A stretch of DNA of 64,000 nucleotides from Parachlamydiales bacterium (lineage in GTDB: Bacteria; Chlamydiota; Chlamydiia; Chlamydiales; JABDDJ01): contig JBAZCF010000010.1 in assembly GCA_041671045.1 (NCBI GenBank), positions 1-64,000 on the forward strand, in the 5' to 3' direction. A model generated the notes under the pieces. It worked only from the letters and a program-made list of their open reading frames with translations. It made no database searches and had not been told where the DNA came from. Position numbers and translations under genes: made by a program. Below are positions 53,446 through 61,044 of this stretch, piece after piece. Position 1 is the stretch's first letter. Every line of letters starts with the position of its first letter.

Positions 53446-54144
53446 TTAATTTGACGTTTTAATTTTTCTTGTCCGTTCAGTCTTATTTGTTATTTGCTGC
53501 AAAAACTCTTGAGCTTTCACATTTTCCACAAACCAATCTAAAGCCAAATCCACAACAGCCCTTACAGCTAAGCGAGCTTCATCATTTTCAACAAAGAAAA
53601 GTTCTTCAGTATCAGCGTCTTCTTTCAGATGAGCACCAAAATTTCCTGTCTTTCGAACAGCATCCAGTATTCCAAAAATCCTGGGATGTAAAAGATCTTC
53701 TGAAGCGGTAATTAAAGCATCAAGATCTCTTCCCTTTAACTTTAGGTATTTTTTTAGGATTCTTTCAAGCGCTCTTCTTGCAAGACCGGCTGCCGCATCT
53801 GGTGAAATATCAATCAATGTATTAGCACTATTGAGGTCTTTCCTGATCTCTATAGGAACTCTCTCGTCAATACATATAACCTGTTCCTTTGGCCATGCCA
53901 TTTGCCATTTCTCATAACTCTTTGAGTTAGTTAAACCTCCTAAAGCGCCCCTTGGAATTAGTTCAGAATTAACTTTTCTAATCTGCACTATTACTTCTCC
54001 ACAACCCTGACAAAAAGCATCTCTGATTTCAATATTTCGAGTTTCTTTTGGAGGAGAAAAGTTAAATAAAGCTTTGACAGCACAATGAGGGCAATTCATT
54101 TGTTCAGTATTTTTTATTTCATTTATCTTGGAAATTAAGCTCAC
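53446..54144 (-). CDS. DUF4145-domain protein
   Basis: 232 residues. N-terminal zinc-ribbon-like Cys pairs (MNCPHCAVKALFNF and FCQGCGEVIV). The C-terminal domain SPDAAAGLARRALERILKKY then LHPRIFGILDAVRKTGNFGA is typical of DUF4145, HEPN-related helical domains found alone or in restriction and defence enzymes. The usual HEPN RxxxxH is not evident (GNFGAHLKE is the closest). It is convergent with the 401-residue gene. Confidence 0.75.
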   Translation of the reverse strand: MSLISKINEIKNTEQMNCPHCAVKALFNFSPPKETRNIEIRDAFCQGCGEVIVQIRKVNSELIPRGALGGLTNSKSYEKWQMAWPKEQVICIDERVPIEIRKDLNSANTLIDISPDAAAGLARRALERILKKYLKLKGRDLDALITASEDLLHPRIFGILDAVRKTGNFGAHLKEDADTEELFFVENDEARLAVRAVVDLALDWFVENVKAQEFLQQITNKTERTRKIKTSN

Positions 54145-54172
54145 GATCTATTTACTCTTTATTTTTTGATAC

Positions 54173-54475
54173 TTATGAAAGTCTTAAATTCAGTCCCATC
54201 GCCACACACAAAGAAACAAGAGTATGCCATTTAGGATTGCCAGCACCAGAAAGCGTTTTGTAGAGTCTTTCACGACCAACATGAGCTTTTTTAGCTAATG
54301 CGCTAACTCCACCCTGCGCTTCTGCAACGTTTCGAAGGGCGATCAAGAAATGCTGTTGAGACTCTTCGGCACCTTTTACGCTTTCTTCTAAAGCTGCGTT
54401 TAGGTACGCGACAGCTTCATCGTGATCAGCTAAATGCTCGAGCAGAAACTCTTGATATTTTTTACTTCTTGCCAT
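54173..54475 (-). CDS. Antitoxin, HI1420/HigA-like (Xre-type HTH)
   Basis: 100 residues. The C-terminal helix-turn-helix (GGVSALAKKAHVGRERLYKT then LSGAGNPKWHTLVSLC) and the start with YLNAALEE match the 'addiction module antidote' family downstream of HigB/RelE-like toxins. Its ATG lies inside the last codons of the decayed toxin, the usual overlap. With the toxin broken, it is an orphan and may act as a regulator. Confidence 0.85.
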   Translation of the reverse strand: MARSKKYQEFLLEHLADHDEAVAYLNAALEESVKGAEESQQHFLIALRNVAEAQGGVSALAKKAHVGRERLYKTLSGAGNPKWHTLVSLCVAMGLNLRLS

Positions 54476-54574
54476 GACCTATCTCCCTTGATTGATAATC
54501 CTTCAAATACTCCTTTGCTTTAACGATGTCCCTATCTTGGAGCCTTTATCGCCACCGCAAAGAAGCAAGATGAC
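54462..54574 (-). pseudogene. Remnant of a HigB/RelE-type toxin (3' end, frameshifted)
   Basis: VILLLCGGDKGSK, then after a one-base deletion RDIVKAKEYLKDYQSREIG and HGKK-stop. GGDKxxxxxDIxKAKEY is the conserved C-terminus of toxins of this family. The length of 113 nt equals 37 codons plus two bases, consistent with one lost base. Everything upstream is gone; the next gene ends at 54,576, directly abutting. Confidence 0.8.
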
Positions 54575-54575
54575 T

Positions 54576-56012
54576 TTATTCCTCCTCCGTTGAAAACAAA
54601 TTCATTATTTCATGACGCCTTTTCTGACTGGGCGATAAAGTTAATAAGTGGACATCTGTGTTATAGAAATAAAATTTTTTCAATTGTTCTGTGAATCTAA
54701 ACATAAAACTATGAAATTTGTTTAAGATTTGCACAAGATCTTGGTATTGCCTTAAGGCATAACTGGAGTTAGAAATCATTTTAACTGCGAAAAATTTATT
54801 GATATCTTCTCGTATAATCGGAAAATCCTTCCACTCAAATCGATGCAGAATCTCTAGGAGTTTTATATCTGATAATAAATAAGCAGGAAATTTAAACAGG
54901 CCTTCGACTGATTTCACGAGATCGGTAAGAAAATTAATGGCATAACCATAATTCTCTTTAAACACCTTTTCATGCTTATGAGGATATTCCAAAGCAAAGT
55001 TCATTGTAAATTCAAGACCATCTATACAATCCTGTACAACATACAAATGTTGCATGAGACTACAGACTTGTCTCTCTGTATTTTCGACGCTGTCCACATG
55101 GAAACTACCCCAAAAATTACTCTGACCAACTTCTCTTAATGTATTCAAGAACCATTGACAAAAGGAATCCCAATATTCGTCGAGGTCATCAGAAATAGGG
55201 GGTGACGAAAGGCCGAGTATTTTTAAATAGTTTTCCAATTGTTTTAAAACATTTCGCGAAACAATAACTTTTGATGAAACCGAAAAACTCTGGGACTCTC
55301 GCAGAATAGTTCGTAAAGCAATAATAACTTCTAGAATACTATGCCAATCGGGTGCTATTTTTGGTAGATTTCCCATTAAAACATGTAATTCATTCTGCTT
55401 CGATAGAGTATATACGCGTCTGTTTCCCATCATTGAACTTGTCAACAGCCCTGATTGAACAAAACTTTCCAGTACTTCGGCTAAGCTCCGCTTATTGTAC
55501 CCTATTTTTACGGTGTCTATTGCAGTAAAGTTATTTGCACCTCGCGTTAAACAGAAAGCAAGTAGATCAGCTCTAATTCCCACCCCAAACATGGCTCTTA
55601 AACGCAAGGTTAGAAGCGCTGGCGCTTCACAAGAAGGAAGCGTTGATTTTCCACTCAAGGGAACACGCAATGGGGATACTTCTGTAAAGACAGGCCATCT
55701 TGTTTGAGCGATCGAATTTAATGTCGCTGCAAACAATGAAAATGACTCAAAAACCTGCTCTCCTAATCCATTCACTAACGTTCGTAAACGGCTAACAGAA
55801 ACAAAATGGTGATATTTAGAACACCAATCTAGCGCCTCATCCCTTAAGCGCGGATCCGATTCTGCGACTACAGCTGTAAGTATGATAAGCTCTTCAAGCG
55901 CAATGAGGCAGTTTTTATGTTGCTGATCTACTCCCGCTACTCCCAACCCAGACCAAAGACTCCAAGCAAGATCAGCTAAAGCCTTATCAACTCGTTCAAT
56001 CAATGAACTCAT
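54576..56012 (-). CDS. Winged-helix protein of a two-gene module with a nucleotidyltransferase
   Basis: 478 residues, no named family. Residues ~100-210 contain a probable winged-helix DNA-binding domain (ALLTLRLRAMFGVGIRADLL, YNKRSLAEVLESFVQSGLL, GNRRVYTLSKQ). The remainder is long-helical with many aromatic residues (VQDCIDGLEFTMNFALEYPH). It begins one base after the nucleotidyltransferase ends, so they are translated together. The combination recalls AbiEi/AbiEii in function (DNA-binding partner plus nucleotidyltransferase), but the order is reversed and the partner is over twice the size. Candidate toxin-antitoxin or defence module. Confidence 0.6.
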   Translation of the reverse strand: MSSLIERVDKALADLAWSLWSGLGVAGVDQQHKNCLIALEELIILTAVVAESDPRLRDEALDWCSKYHHFVSVSRLRTLVNGLGEQVFESFSLFAATLNSIAQTRWPVFTEVSPLRVPLSGKSTLPSCEAPALLTLRLRAMFGVGIRADLLAFCLTRGANNFTAIDTVKIGYNKRSLAEVLESFVQSGLLTSSMMGNRRVYTLSKQNELHVLMGNLPKIAPDWHSILEVIIALRTILRESQSFSVSSKVIVSRNVLKQLENYLKILGLSSPPISDDLDEYWDSFCQWFLNTLREVGQSNFWGSFHVDSVENTERQVCSLMQHLYVVQDCIDGLEFTMNFALEYPHKHEKVFKENYGYAINFLTDLVKSVEGLFKFPAYLLSDIKLLEILHRFEWKDFPIIREDINKFFAVKMISNSSYALRQYQDLVQILNKFHSFMFRFTEQLKKFYFYNTDVHLLTLSPSQKRRHEIMNLFSTEEE

Positions 56013-56013
56013 T

Positions 56014-56577
56014 CTAACCTCCTAGCTCTGCTTTAATACCTAACATCAGCTCAGCAAAACATTCAGAAACATCGTGAGTTTTGCACCACTTTTCTGCTTC
56101 TTCCAGTTCTTTTTTGCTAGGCTTCAACAACTTAAGATCAGCAAAATGCTTGCTGTCGATACCTTGATCAACAGCTGCATACAACTTAAAGCAGATTTGA
56201 TCAAATCTACCTGCTAAATGAACTGTAAGCGCTCCGTACTGTGTTGTATGCCAGCGCGTTTGAAACCCGATAGGCAGCCCCATCTCATATAACTGCCAGG
56301 GCCCATTATTTATCCAATCTTCTGCAAAACCAAAGGCTGCCCCTACTTCTTTGATAGCTTGAGTAAGAGGTTGTGGAAGTGGTTTGGCTGTAACGAATTG
56401 CCCTTTATCGATGCAAGCGACCAAGTCAAGATCTCTTGTAGGACGAGTAATTAGTCCAAGCAAAAGTAGCCCTCCCCCTCCAATCACAACAATTTCATAA
56501 TGTTGCTTTTTATCTAAAAGAAGCTTTCCTAATTCACTAAGAGCTTGATTGAGCGACTTCTGACTAAAGATTGACAT
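56014..56577 (-). CDS. DUF6036-like nucleotidyltransferase
   Basis: 187 residues. Nucleotidyltransferase fold signature VVIGGGGLLLLGLITRPTRD followed by LDLVACID (GG...TxDxD, about 29-55). Proteins with this pattern are grouped as DUF6036 or AbiEii-like. A mid-segment YGALTVHLAGRFDQICFKL then HFADLKLLKPSKKELEEA matches the acidic third position and C-terminal helices. It is the first gene of the two-gene unit with the winged-helix protein. No Shine-Dalgarno stronger than AAGGAG (in TTAAGGAGAATA) is needed; the start is well supported. Confidence 0.78.
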   Translation of the reverse strand: MSIFSQKSLNQALSELGKLLLDKKQHYEIVVIGGGGLLLLGLITRPTRDLDLVACIDKGQFVTAKPLPQPLTQAIKEVGAAFGFAEDWINNGPWQLYEMGLPIGFQTRWHTTQYGALTVHLAGRFDQICFKLYAAVDQGIDSKHFADLKLLKPSKKELEEAEKWCKTHDVSECFAELMLGIKAELGG

Positions 56578-56767
56578 ATATTATTCTCCTTAAACAAGAA
56601 TTTAATCCTCTCGTTTCAATATTAATAATATCACGTTTCAAGAAAACATGTCAAGATGTCAAATAAAAAGTTTTCACCAATGGGCAAGCATAGACTCTCC
56701 CAGCCAGAGCTTTAAGTTATTTTCATTGGCGGTTTCATAGATTCCAACGCCTCTTCTCCAAATAGCC

Positions 56768-56890
56768 TTATTTCTGCATCTTTCGTGATACATTGTTTTC
56801 AAGTGAATTTTTAGCTATTAATTTCGAGAGAGTTGAAAATTCTTGAGAGAAGGTGAGCCAATCAAAAGTTCGAAGTGTACCAAGTAACTG
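56768..56890 (-). pseudogene. C-terminal tail of a serine recombinase (remnant 3)
   Basis: Reads QLLGTLRTFDWLTFSQEFST and continues 20 codons to a stop at 56,768. It is cut at its 5' side exactly where att copy 3 begins, like remnant 1 at copy 2. The region to its left up to 56,578 is AT-rich, with the promoter of the nucleotidyltransferase gene probably near 56,620. Confidence 0.8.
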
Positions 56891-56934
56891 GAGTCTTTGA
56901 GATATAGGCAGTTACAGCGAGAGCAGTAACTGCC
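56890..56934 (+). repeat. att-like direct repeat, copy 3 (right end of the island)
   Basis: GGAGTCTTTGAGATATAGGC and the complete terminator hairpin, identical to copy 1 over 44 of 45 bp. Beyond it, ATTTTTTTATGATGCACTC probably represents the original sequence downstream of tRNA-Asn. Confidence 0.85.
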
Positions 56935-56967
56935 ATTTTTTTATGATGCACTCATGCGTGCACTTCG

Positions 56968-57108
56968 TCACAACATTAGTAACCCGGAAACGAACCCATC
57001 TTTTGGCAGAGAATTATTAAACGGGCAGGTGATTTGTAAACGAGCTTTTAACCACTCCTCTACAATCCCGCTAAGCCCTTCAAAGCTTTCACGTATATTC
57101 ACGGGACG
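56968..57108 (-). pseudogene. Remnant of an IS66 family TnpB (Orf2) gene
   Basis: A minus-strand frame reads RPVNIRESFEGLSGIVEEWL, resembling the P-V-D-M-R-K-S-F-D-G-L segment near the start of IS66 TnpB, then ends after about 47 codons. An in-frame stop lies just upstream. Only a scar. The surrounding 56,935-57,259 shows no other gene. Confidence 0.45.
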
Positions 57109-57158
57109 CTAACAATGAAGCGGAGCCTTGATCCTGCGATTTTTTTATTGATGAATTG

Positions 57159-57200
57159 CACGCGGCTTCTTTCATTTTACACGCGGCTTCTTTCATTTTA
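57159..57200. repeat. Two tandem copies of a 21-bp repeat
   Basis: CACGCGGCTTCTTTCATTTT plus A, twice without mismatch, in the non-coding region after the catalase gene. Confidence 0.9.
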
Positions 57201-57259
57201 TATGAATCACAGGAGCACAGGCTCCACCCTTTTTCAACCTCTTTTTCTTGAAGAACCAA

Positions 57260-58714
57260 TCAGTTGCTTTTTACTCCCTTTTGGATTCGTTCACCGATAT
57301 CCTTGTCTATGTTGTGCCAGTACTCGAACGCTCGCTGCAGAACCGGCTCTGACACGCCATTCTTAAGATGTCCGACAACATTTGAGACAAGCCGTTCACG
57401 CTGTGCATCGTCCATAACATTGCGCACAAGGTTGCCTGCTTGCCCCCAGTCGTCATCATCCTTTCGCAGAGTATAAGCAGCACGCACGAACTCACCACTT
57501 GCATTCCACACTTCTACCTGGGGATAATCTTGGCCGTCGGCTTTGGGCCCTCCCTTTGAGTTTGGAGCGTATACCGGATCGGAAACGTTCTGGATCCGCA
57601 TCGCCCCGTCCTTGCTATAACTGTGGACTGGGACCTTTGGCTGGTTAACTGGTATCTGCTTGTAGTTTACTCCCAAACGAGCGCGATGGGCATCTGCATA
57701 GGAAAAGAGACGAGCGAGGAGCATTTTGTCCGGACTGGGACCTATCCCTGGCACCATATTGTTCGGCTCGAATGCCGCCTGCTCAATCTCTGTGTGGAAA
57801 TCGGTGGGGTTACGGTCAAGCGTCAGCCGGCCAACTTCGTGCAGAGGGTAGTCACTATGAGGCCAAACCTTAGTCAGATCGAACGGATTGAGCCGATAAG
57901 TTGCCGCCTCCTCAAAAGGCATAATCTGCACACTCAGAGTCCAGCTAGGATAATCACCCCGCTTAATAGCATCAAATAGGTCGCGACGATGAAAGTCTCC
58001 GTCAATACCGGCTAAACGATCGGCTTCTTCCTGGGTCAGGAAGTCAATCCCCTGATCGGTCTTGAAATGATACTTTACAAAGAAGCGCTCTCCTTTTGCA
58101 TTAACCCACATATAGGCATGGCTTGAATAACCATTCATATTCCGCCATGTCTTCGGAATCCCGCGGTCTCCCATCAGCACTGTCACTTGGTGTGCGGATT
58201 CAGGTGAAAGTGTCCAGAAGTCCCATTGCATATCATGGTCGCGCAAGCCGTTGTCTGCACGGCGTTTTTGAGAGCGGATAAAGTGTTGGAACTTCATGGG
58301 ATCACGAACGAAAAATACCGGAGTATTGTTTCCAACCATATCGTAGACGCCCTCGCTTGTATAGAACTTCAAAGCGAAGCCACGCGGATCGCGCCAGGTA
58401 TCAGGGCTTCCTTGTTCCCCGGCAACTGTTGAGAATCGAATCAACGTGTCAGTTTTTTTACCGGGTTGAAATACTGCCGCCTTGGTATAGGCACTTATGT
58501 CTTTAGTTACCTCGAAGTGACCAAAAGCTCCAGATCCTTTTGCATGTGGTTGACGTTCGGGAATTTTCTCTCGGTTAAAATTAGCCATCTGCTCGATAAG
58601 ATAGTGATCTTGCAGTAAGATGGGTCCATCGGGTCCGACTGAGAGAGAATACTCTTCACTCGAGACTGGAATCCCGGCATCATTTGTAGTTGGTTTTGGA
58701 TCATCATTTTTCAT
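57260..58714 (-). CDS. katA: Catalase, small-subunit (clade 3) type
   Basis: Haem catalase removing hydrogen peroxide; 484 residues, usual length for the clade. Distal His in GSGAFGHFEVTKD is not the catalytic one; the active-site His lies in QPHAKGSGAFGHFE (about 56), the distal Asn in DMVGNNTPVFFVRD (about 128), and the proximal Tyr in ARLFSYADAHRARLG (about 338). AAAGGAG precedes the ATG. Codon use is visibly GC-rich compared with neighbours (GCG, CGC, GGC common), suggesting transfer from a GC-richer donor. Catalases have been reported in several environmental chlamydiae but not in Chlamydia. Confidence 0.95.
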   Translation of the reverse strand: MKNDDPKPTTNDAGIPVSSEEYSLSVGPDGPILLQDHYLIEQMANFNREKIPERQPHAKGSGAFGHFEVTKDISAYTKAAVFQPGKKTDTLIRFSTVAGEQGSPDTWRDPRGFALKFYTSEGVYDMVGNNTPVFFVRDPMKFQHFIRSQKRRADNGLRDHDMQWDFWTLSPESAHQVTVLMGDRGIPKTWRNMNGYSSHAYMWVNAKGERFFVKYHFKTDQGIDFLTQEEADRLAGIDGDFHRRDLFDAIKRGDYPSWTLSVQIMPFEEAATYRLNPFDLTKVWPHSDYPLHEVGRLTLDRNPTDFHTEIEQAAFEPNNMVPGIGPSPDKMLLARLFSYADAHRARLGVNYKQIPVNQPKVPVHSYSKDGAMRIQNVSDPVYAPNSKGGPKADGQDYPQVEVWNASGEFVRAAYTLRKDDDDWGQAGNLVRNVMDDAQRERLVSNVVGHLKNGVSEPVLQRAFEYWHNIDKDIGERIQKGVKSN

Positions 58715-58736
58715 AGTAAAATCTCCTTTGGTTCGG

Positions 58737-58768
58737 GAATGAGAAGCTAGGGCTTAGCTTCCTCATTC
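58737..58768. promoter_or_regulatory. Imperfect inverted repeat in the katA leader
   Basis: GAATGAG-AAGCTA and its complement (TTAGCTTC-CTCATTC, one-base bulge) with a short loop lie 22 bp upstream of katA, next to its ribosome-binding site. It could be an mRNA hairpin, an operator, or a former terminator. The regulator is unknown. Confidence 0.45.
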
Positions 58769-58939
58769 AAGCTTGTTTGATCCACTCGTCGAATGAATTA
58801 GATACTAGATTATCTACCTATATCAAAAATTTCTTATAGATGCATTTTTTAAATATTTTCAGATTTCTCTATTAGTTCTTGATATTACCTTTGGTTATGC
58901 AATAAATTTATCACCCATGTTAAATGTGAGATTAAAAAG

Positions 58940-59395
58940 ATGCCTAAACATAAGCCTAATACAATATGGGTAGATGGTGATGCTTGCCCAAAAGCGGTTA
59001 AAGAAATAATTTTCAAGACAAGTCGTCGCTGGAATATAAGTGTTATCCTTGTGGCAAACTCCTATCAAGTTATACCACAGAGCACTTTGATAAAACTAAT
59101 TGTTGTAGATAAAGGATTCGATGCAGCCGACCAACATATTGTTGATCAGGTCGAAATTCACGATATTGTCATCACAGCTGATATTCCACTGGCAGCGAAA
59201 GTCTTGAAAAAAAAAGCGATAGCACTCAATCCACGTGGTGAAATTTATAATGAAAATACGATTGGTTCAATTTTATCGATGCGCGATTTTATGAAAGAAC
59301 TACGCGATGCGGGTTCATTTACTAGCGGACCAGCAGTGTTCGGACTCAAAGACATTAAGCGATTTGCCGATTCACTAAACAAACTCGTTTCGTAG
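58940..59395 (+). CDS. YaiI/YqxD family protein (UPF0178, DUF188)
   Basis: 151 residues, the normal family length. The signature start WVDGDACPKAVKEII (about 10-24), DKGFDAADQHIVDQ and VITADIPLAAKVLKKKAIAL are all present. The fold is PIN-like, with Asp residues at the proposed metal site, but no biochemical role is established. It stands alone. Confidence 0.9.
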   Translation: MPKHKPNTIWVDGDACPKAVKEIIFKTSRRWNISVILVANSYQVIPQSTLIKLIVVDKGFDAADQHIVDQVEIHDIVITADIPLAAKVLKKKAIALNPRGEIYNENTIGSILSMRDFMKELRDAGSFTSGPAVFGLKDIKRFADSLNKLVS

Positions 59396-59631
59396 TTTAG
59401 CTTCAAAAAGAGGGAGGCAGAACGCCTCTACAGTACATTAAGACATAATGGGCGGAAAAGGCCCTCTCCTTAACTGGATGGCCGAATTATGGGATCATCT
59501 ATAAAAGTAAGAAACAGTTTTTTCATCATTGTCATTTAAAAAAGCTAAGCCCTCCTACGTGGCTTGCTGGGAAGTTTTTGAGAAGATGAAATTGACTTAT
59601 TCACGTCTGTGATATATTTTTAACCTTTTCG

Positions 59632-59681
59632 TTGGACAAATCTAGGCCAACCTAAACTTTGTCCAAGTTCCAGAGTATAAT
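59632..59681 (+). promoter_or_regulatory. Inverted repeat and -10 box upstream of the TPR gene
   Basis: TTGGACAAA (59,632-59,640) and TTTGTCCAA (59,658-59,666) are perfect 9-bp inverted arms, followed by a consensus -10 TATAAT (59,676-59,681). The arms cover the -35 zone, so a repressor or activator site is plausible. The rest of the 59,396-59,714 gap shows a GAGGC/GCCTC hairpin near 59,412 and no gene. Confidence 0.5.
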
Positions 59682-59714
59682 TACCTCATTTAATTTACTT
59701 AGGTATTAATTATT

Positions 59715-60518
59715 ATGATAAAACTATTAGTTTGTTTTTTTGCTGTTTGCCTTATGCACTGTTCAGGTGTGTATTCAGAACGCCTGGAAGAAAACGACCA
59801 AAAAGTGGAAAGATTGCATTCAGTTACAGGCCTGGATCAAGTCAACGTTTTGCATTTCTTGGAGAAATTCGAAGAAGCTTTGACATTAGTAGATCAATTT
59901 CTGAGTCAAAATCTGACCGATTATGAACGAGGCTGGGCTTTATTGAAAAAAGGGACCATTTTAACACGACTGGAAAGGCCGAATGAAGCTCTTGAGATTT
60001 ACGAAGAGATTGAAAAGACCTATGCTCCCTCCGATCAGATCGGTATGTTAATGTCTTCTGTTCATTATGAGAGGTCTAAAGCCTTATCTAAAATAGGAAA
60101 ACAAGATCGTGCGATTGATGCTTTGTTTGAAGCTATTGAATTGACAAAGCAAGCTCGTTATGGGTCCTTTGATAAAGAATTTCGTGTCGAACAGATGTCG
60201 ATCAGGATGGGCCGTTATTTACTTTTAGCGGGGAGGCCCGACGATGCATTGAACGCTTTTAAAACAACGATAGGTCATCTTGAAGCTCTTTTACAAAGGA
60301 AAAATTCAAGAAGTATGGAAAGACTGATGCATTGCGAGCTGTCCGTTGCCTATAAAGAAATGGTAGAAGTGTATGTACATCAAGGTGAGATGACATCGGC
60401 CATTGACACTTGCAAAAAAGCTTTGGAATATGCAGAAAAAGAAAAATCAAACTTTCCGGAACATCCTTGGATACTCCAGATCAAAGATCGTTTAGCTAAT
60501 CTTCAGGAAAATAACTAA
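59715..60518 (+). CDS. TPR protein with lipoprotein-like signal
   Basis: 267 residues. The N-terminus MIKLLVCFFAVCLMHCSG has a hydrophobic core and a Cys at 16 that could be lipidated, although LMHC is not a standard lipobox. TPR-like helix pairs follow: YERGWALLKKGTILTRLERP, HYERSKALSKIGKQDRAIDA, MGRYLLLAGRPDDALNAFKT and VHQGEMTSAIDTCKKALEYA. Anchored TPR proteins usually mediate protein contacts in the envelope. Regulated promoter likely (see 59,632). Confidence 0.7.
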   Translation: MIKLLVCFFAVCLMHCSGVYSERLEENDQKVERLHSVTGLDQVNVLHFLEKFEEALTLVDQFLSQNLTDYERGWALLKKGTILTRLERPNEALEIYEEIEKTYAPSDQIGMLMSSVHYERSKALSKIGKQDRAIDALFEAIELTKQARYGSFDKEFRVEQMSIRMGRYLLLAGRPDDALNAFKTTIGHLEALLQRKNSRSMERLMHCELSVAYKEMVEVYVHQGEMTSAIDTCKKALEYAEKEKSNFPEHPWILQIKDRLANLQENN

Positions 60519-60524
60519 TAAACA

Positions 60525-60822
60525 AGAGCACTGGAATTCTTCTACTTATATATCTAGATATCAAGCATTTGCAAAGGCTACACCAAAAAAGTAAGCTCAG
60601 CAGCTTGCTGATATAGCCAAAGAAAGAAATATCAAAAATCATTTTTAACAATAGTATGGTTGTTTATAACATTATGCATAAGCATATTCCGTAATTTACA
60701 TATTAATATGCATTTGGAATAATATTAATTATTTTGAAGACGCGATTTCATATATCTATGTCATATCCTTGATCAATATTTAATGAATAAATGCTGACAA
60801 TTGTCTATAATTACGTTTAGAC
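60525..60822 (+). pseudogene. Decayed duplicate of the two membrane-protein genes downstream
   Basis: 60,525-60,650 matches the 3' end of the gene at 61,045 (GCACTGGAATTCTTCTA, then the part coding LADIAKERNIKN), with deletions. 60,655-60,820 matches the region 62,640-62,815, including the start of the gene at 62,774 (ATGAATAAATGCTGACAATT). The order (3' end, spacer, 5' end) shows that a tandem copy of the pair once existed and was mostly lost. Confidence 0.7.
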
Positions 60823-60985
60823 AAAACAACAAATATTAATACCAAAATTCCTATTTAAAATGGGAATTCTGGCTGAGTCTCTATACTCCATTGAACTCGA
60901 GAATCGGTTTGCAAGTTTCTGCAATCTTCAGCTTAACTTCAATTAGCTTTTTATATCTCCAATCAGCTTAGTAATTCGAATAATC

Positions 60986-61014
60986 TTGACATCTTGAATA
61001 AAAAAATTTACTAT
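60986..61014 (+). promoter_or_regulatory. Housekeeping-type promoter
   Basis: Consensus -35 TTGACA, a 17-bp spacer and TACTAT, 30 bp before the ATG at 61,045. Best sigma-70-type promoter in the window. Between 60,823 and 60,985 nothing else is evident. Confidence 0.65.
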
Positions 61015-61044
61015 AGTAACTTTTAATGCAATTAGAGAACCTTT

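Larger units (their letters stand above)
44911..56893. mobile_element. Composite genomic island next to tRNA-Asn
   Basis: About 12 kb bounded by 45-bp direct repeats that begin at the tRNA 3' end and recur at 56,890. Contents: two RAYT-type elements, three remnants of serine recombinases, an AbiE pair, other toxin-antitoxin-like genes, an ankyrin-CbrC gene, and several truncated genes. The chromosomal sequence that originally followed the tRNA terminator appears to continue at 56,935. The internal repeat at 45,989 shows that at least two insertions took place in tandem. No intact integrase is left, so the island seems fixed. Confidence 0.8.

Noticed and set aside
44924..56942. Three repeated hairpins considered as a CRISPR-like or riboswitch array
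   Set aside because: They are kilobases apart and each is a terminator with a T-run inside an att-like repeat; no CRISPR array is present in the window.
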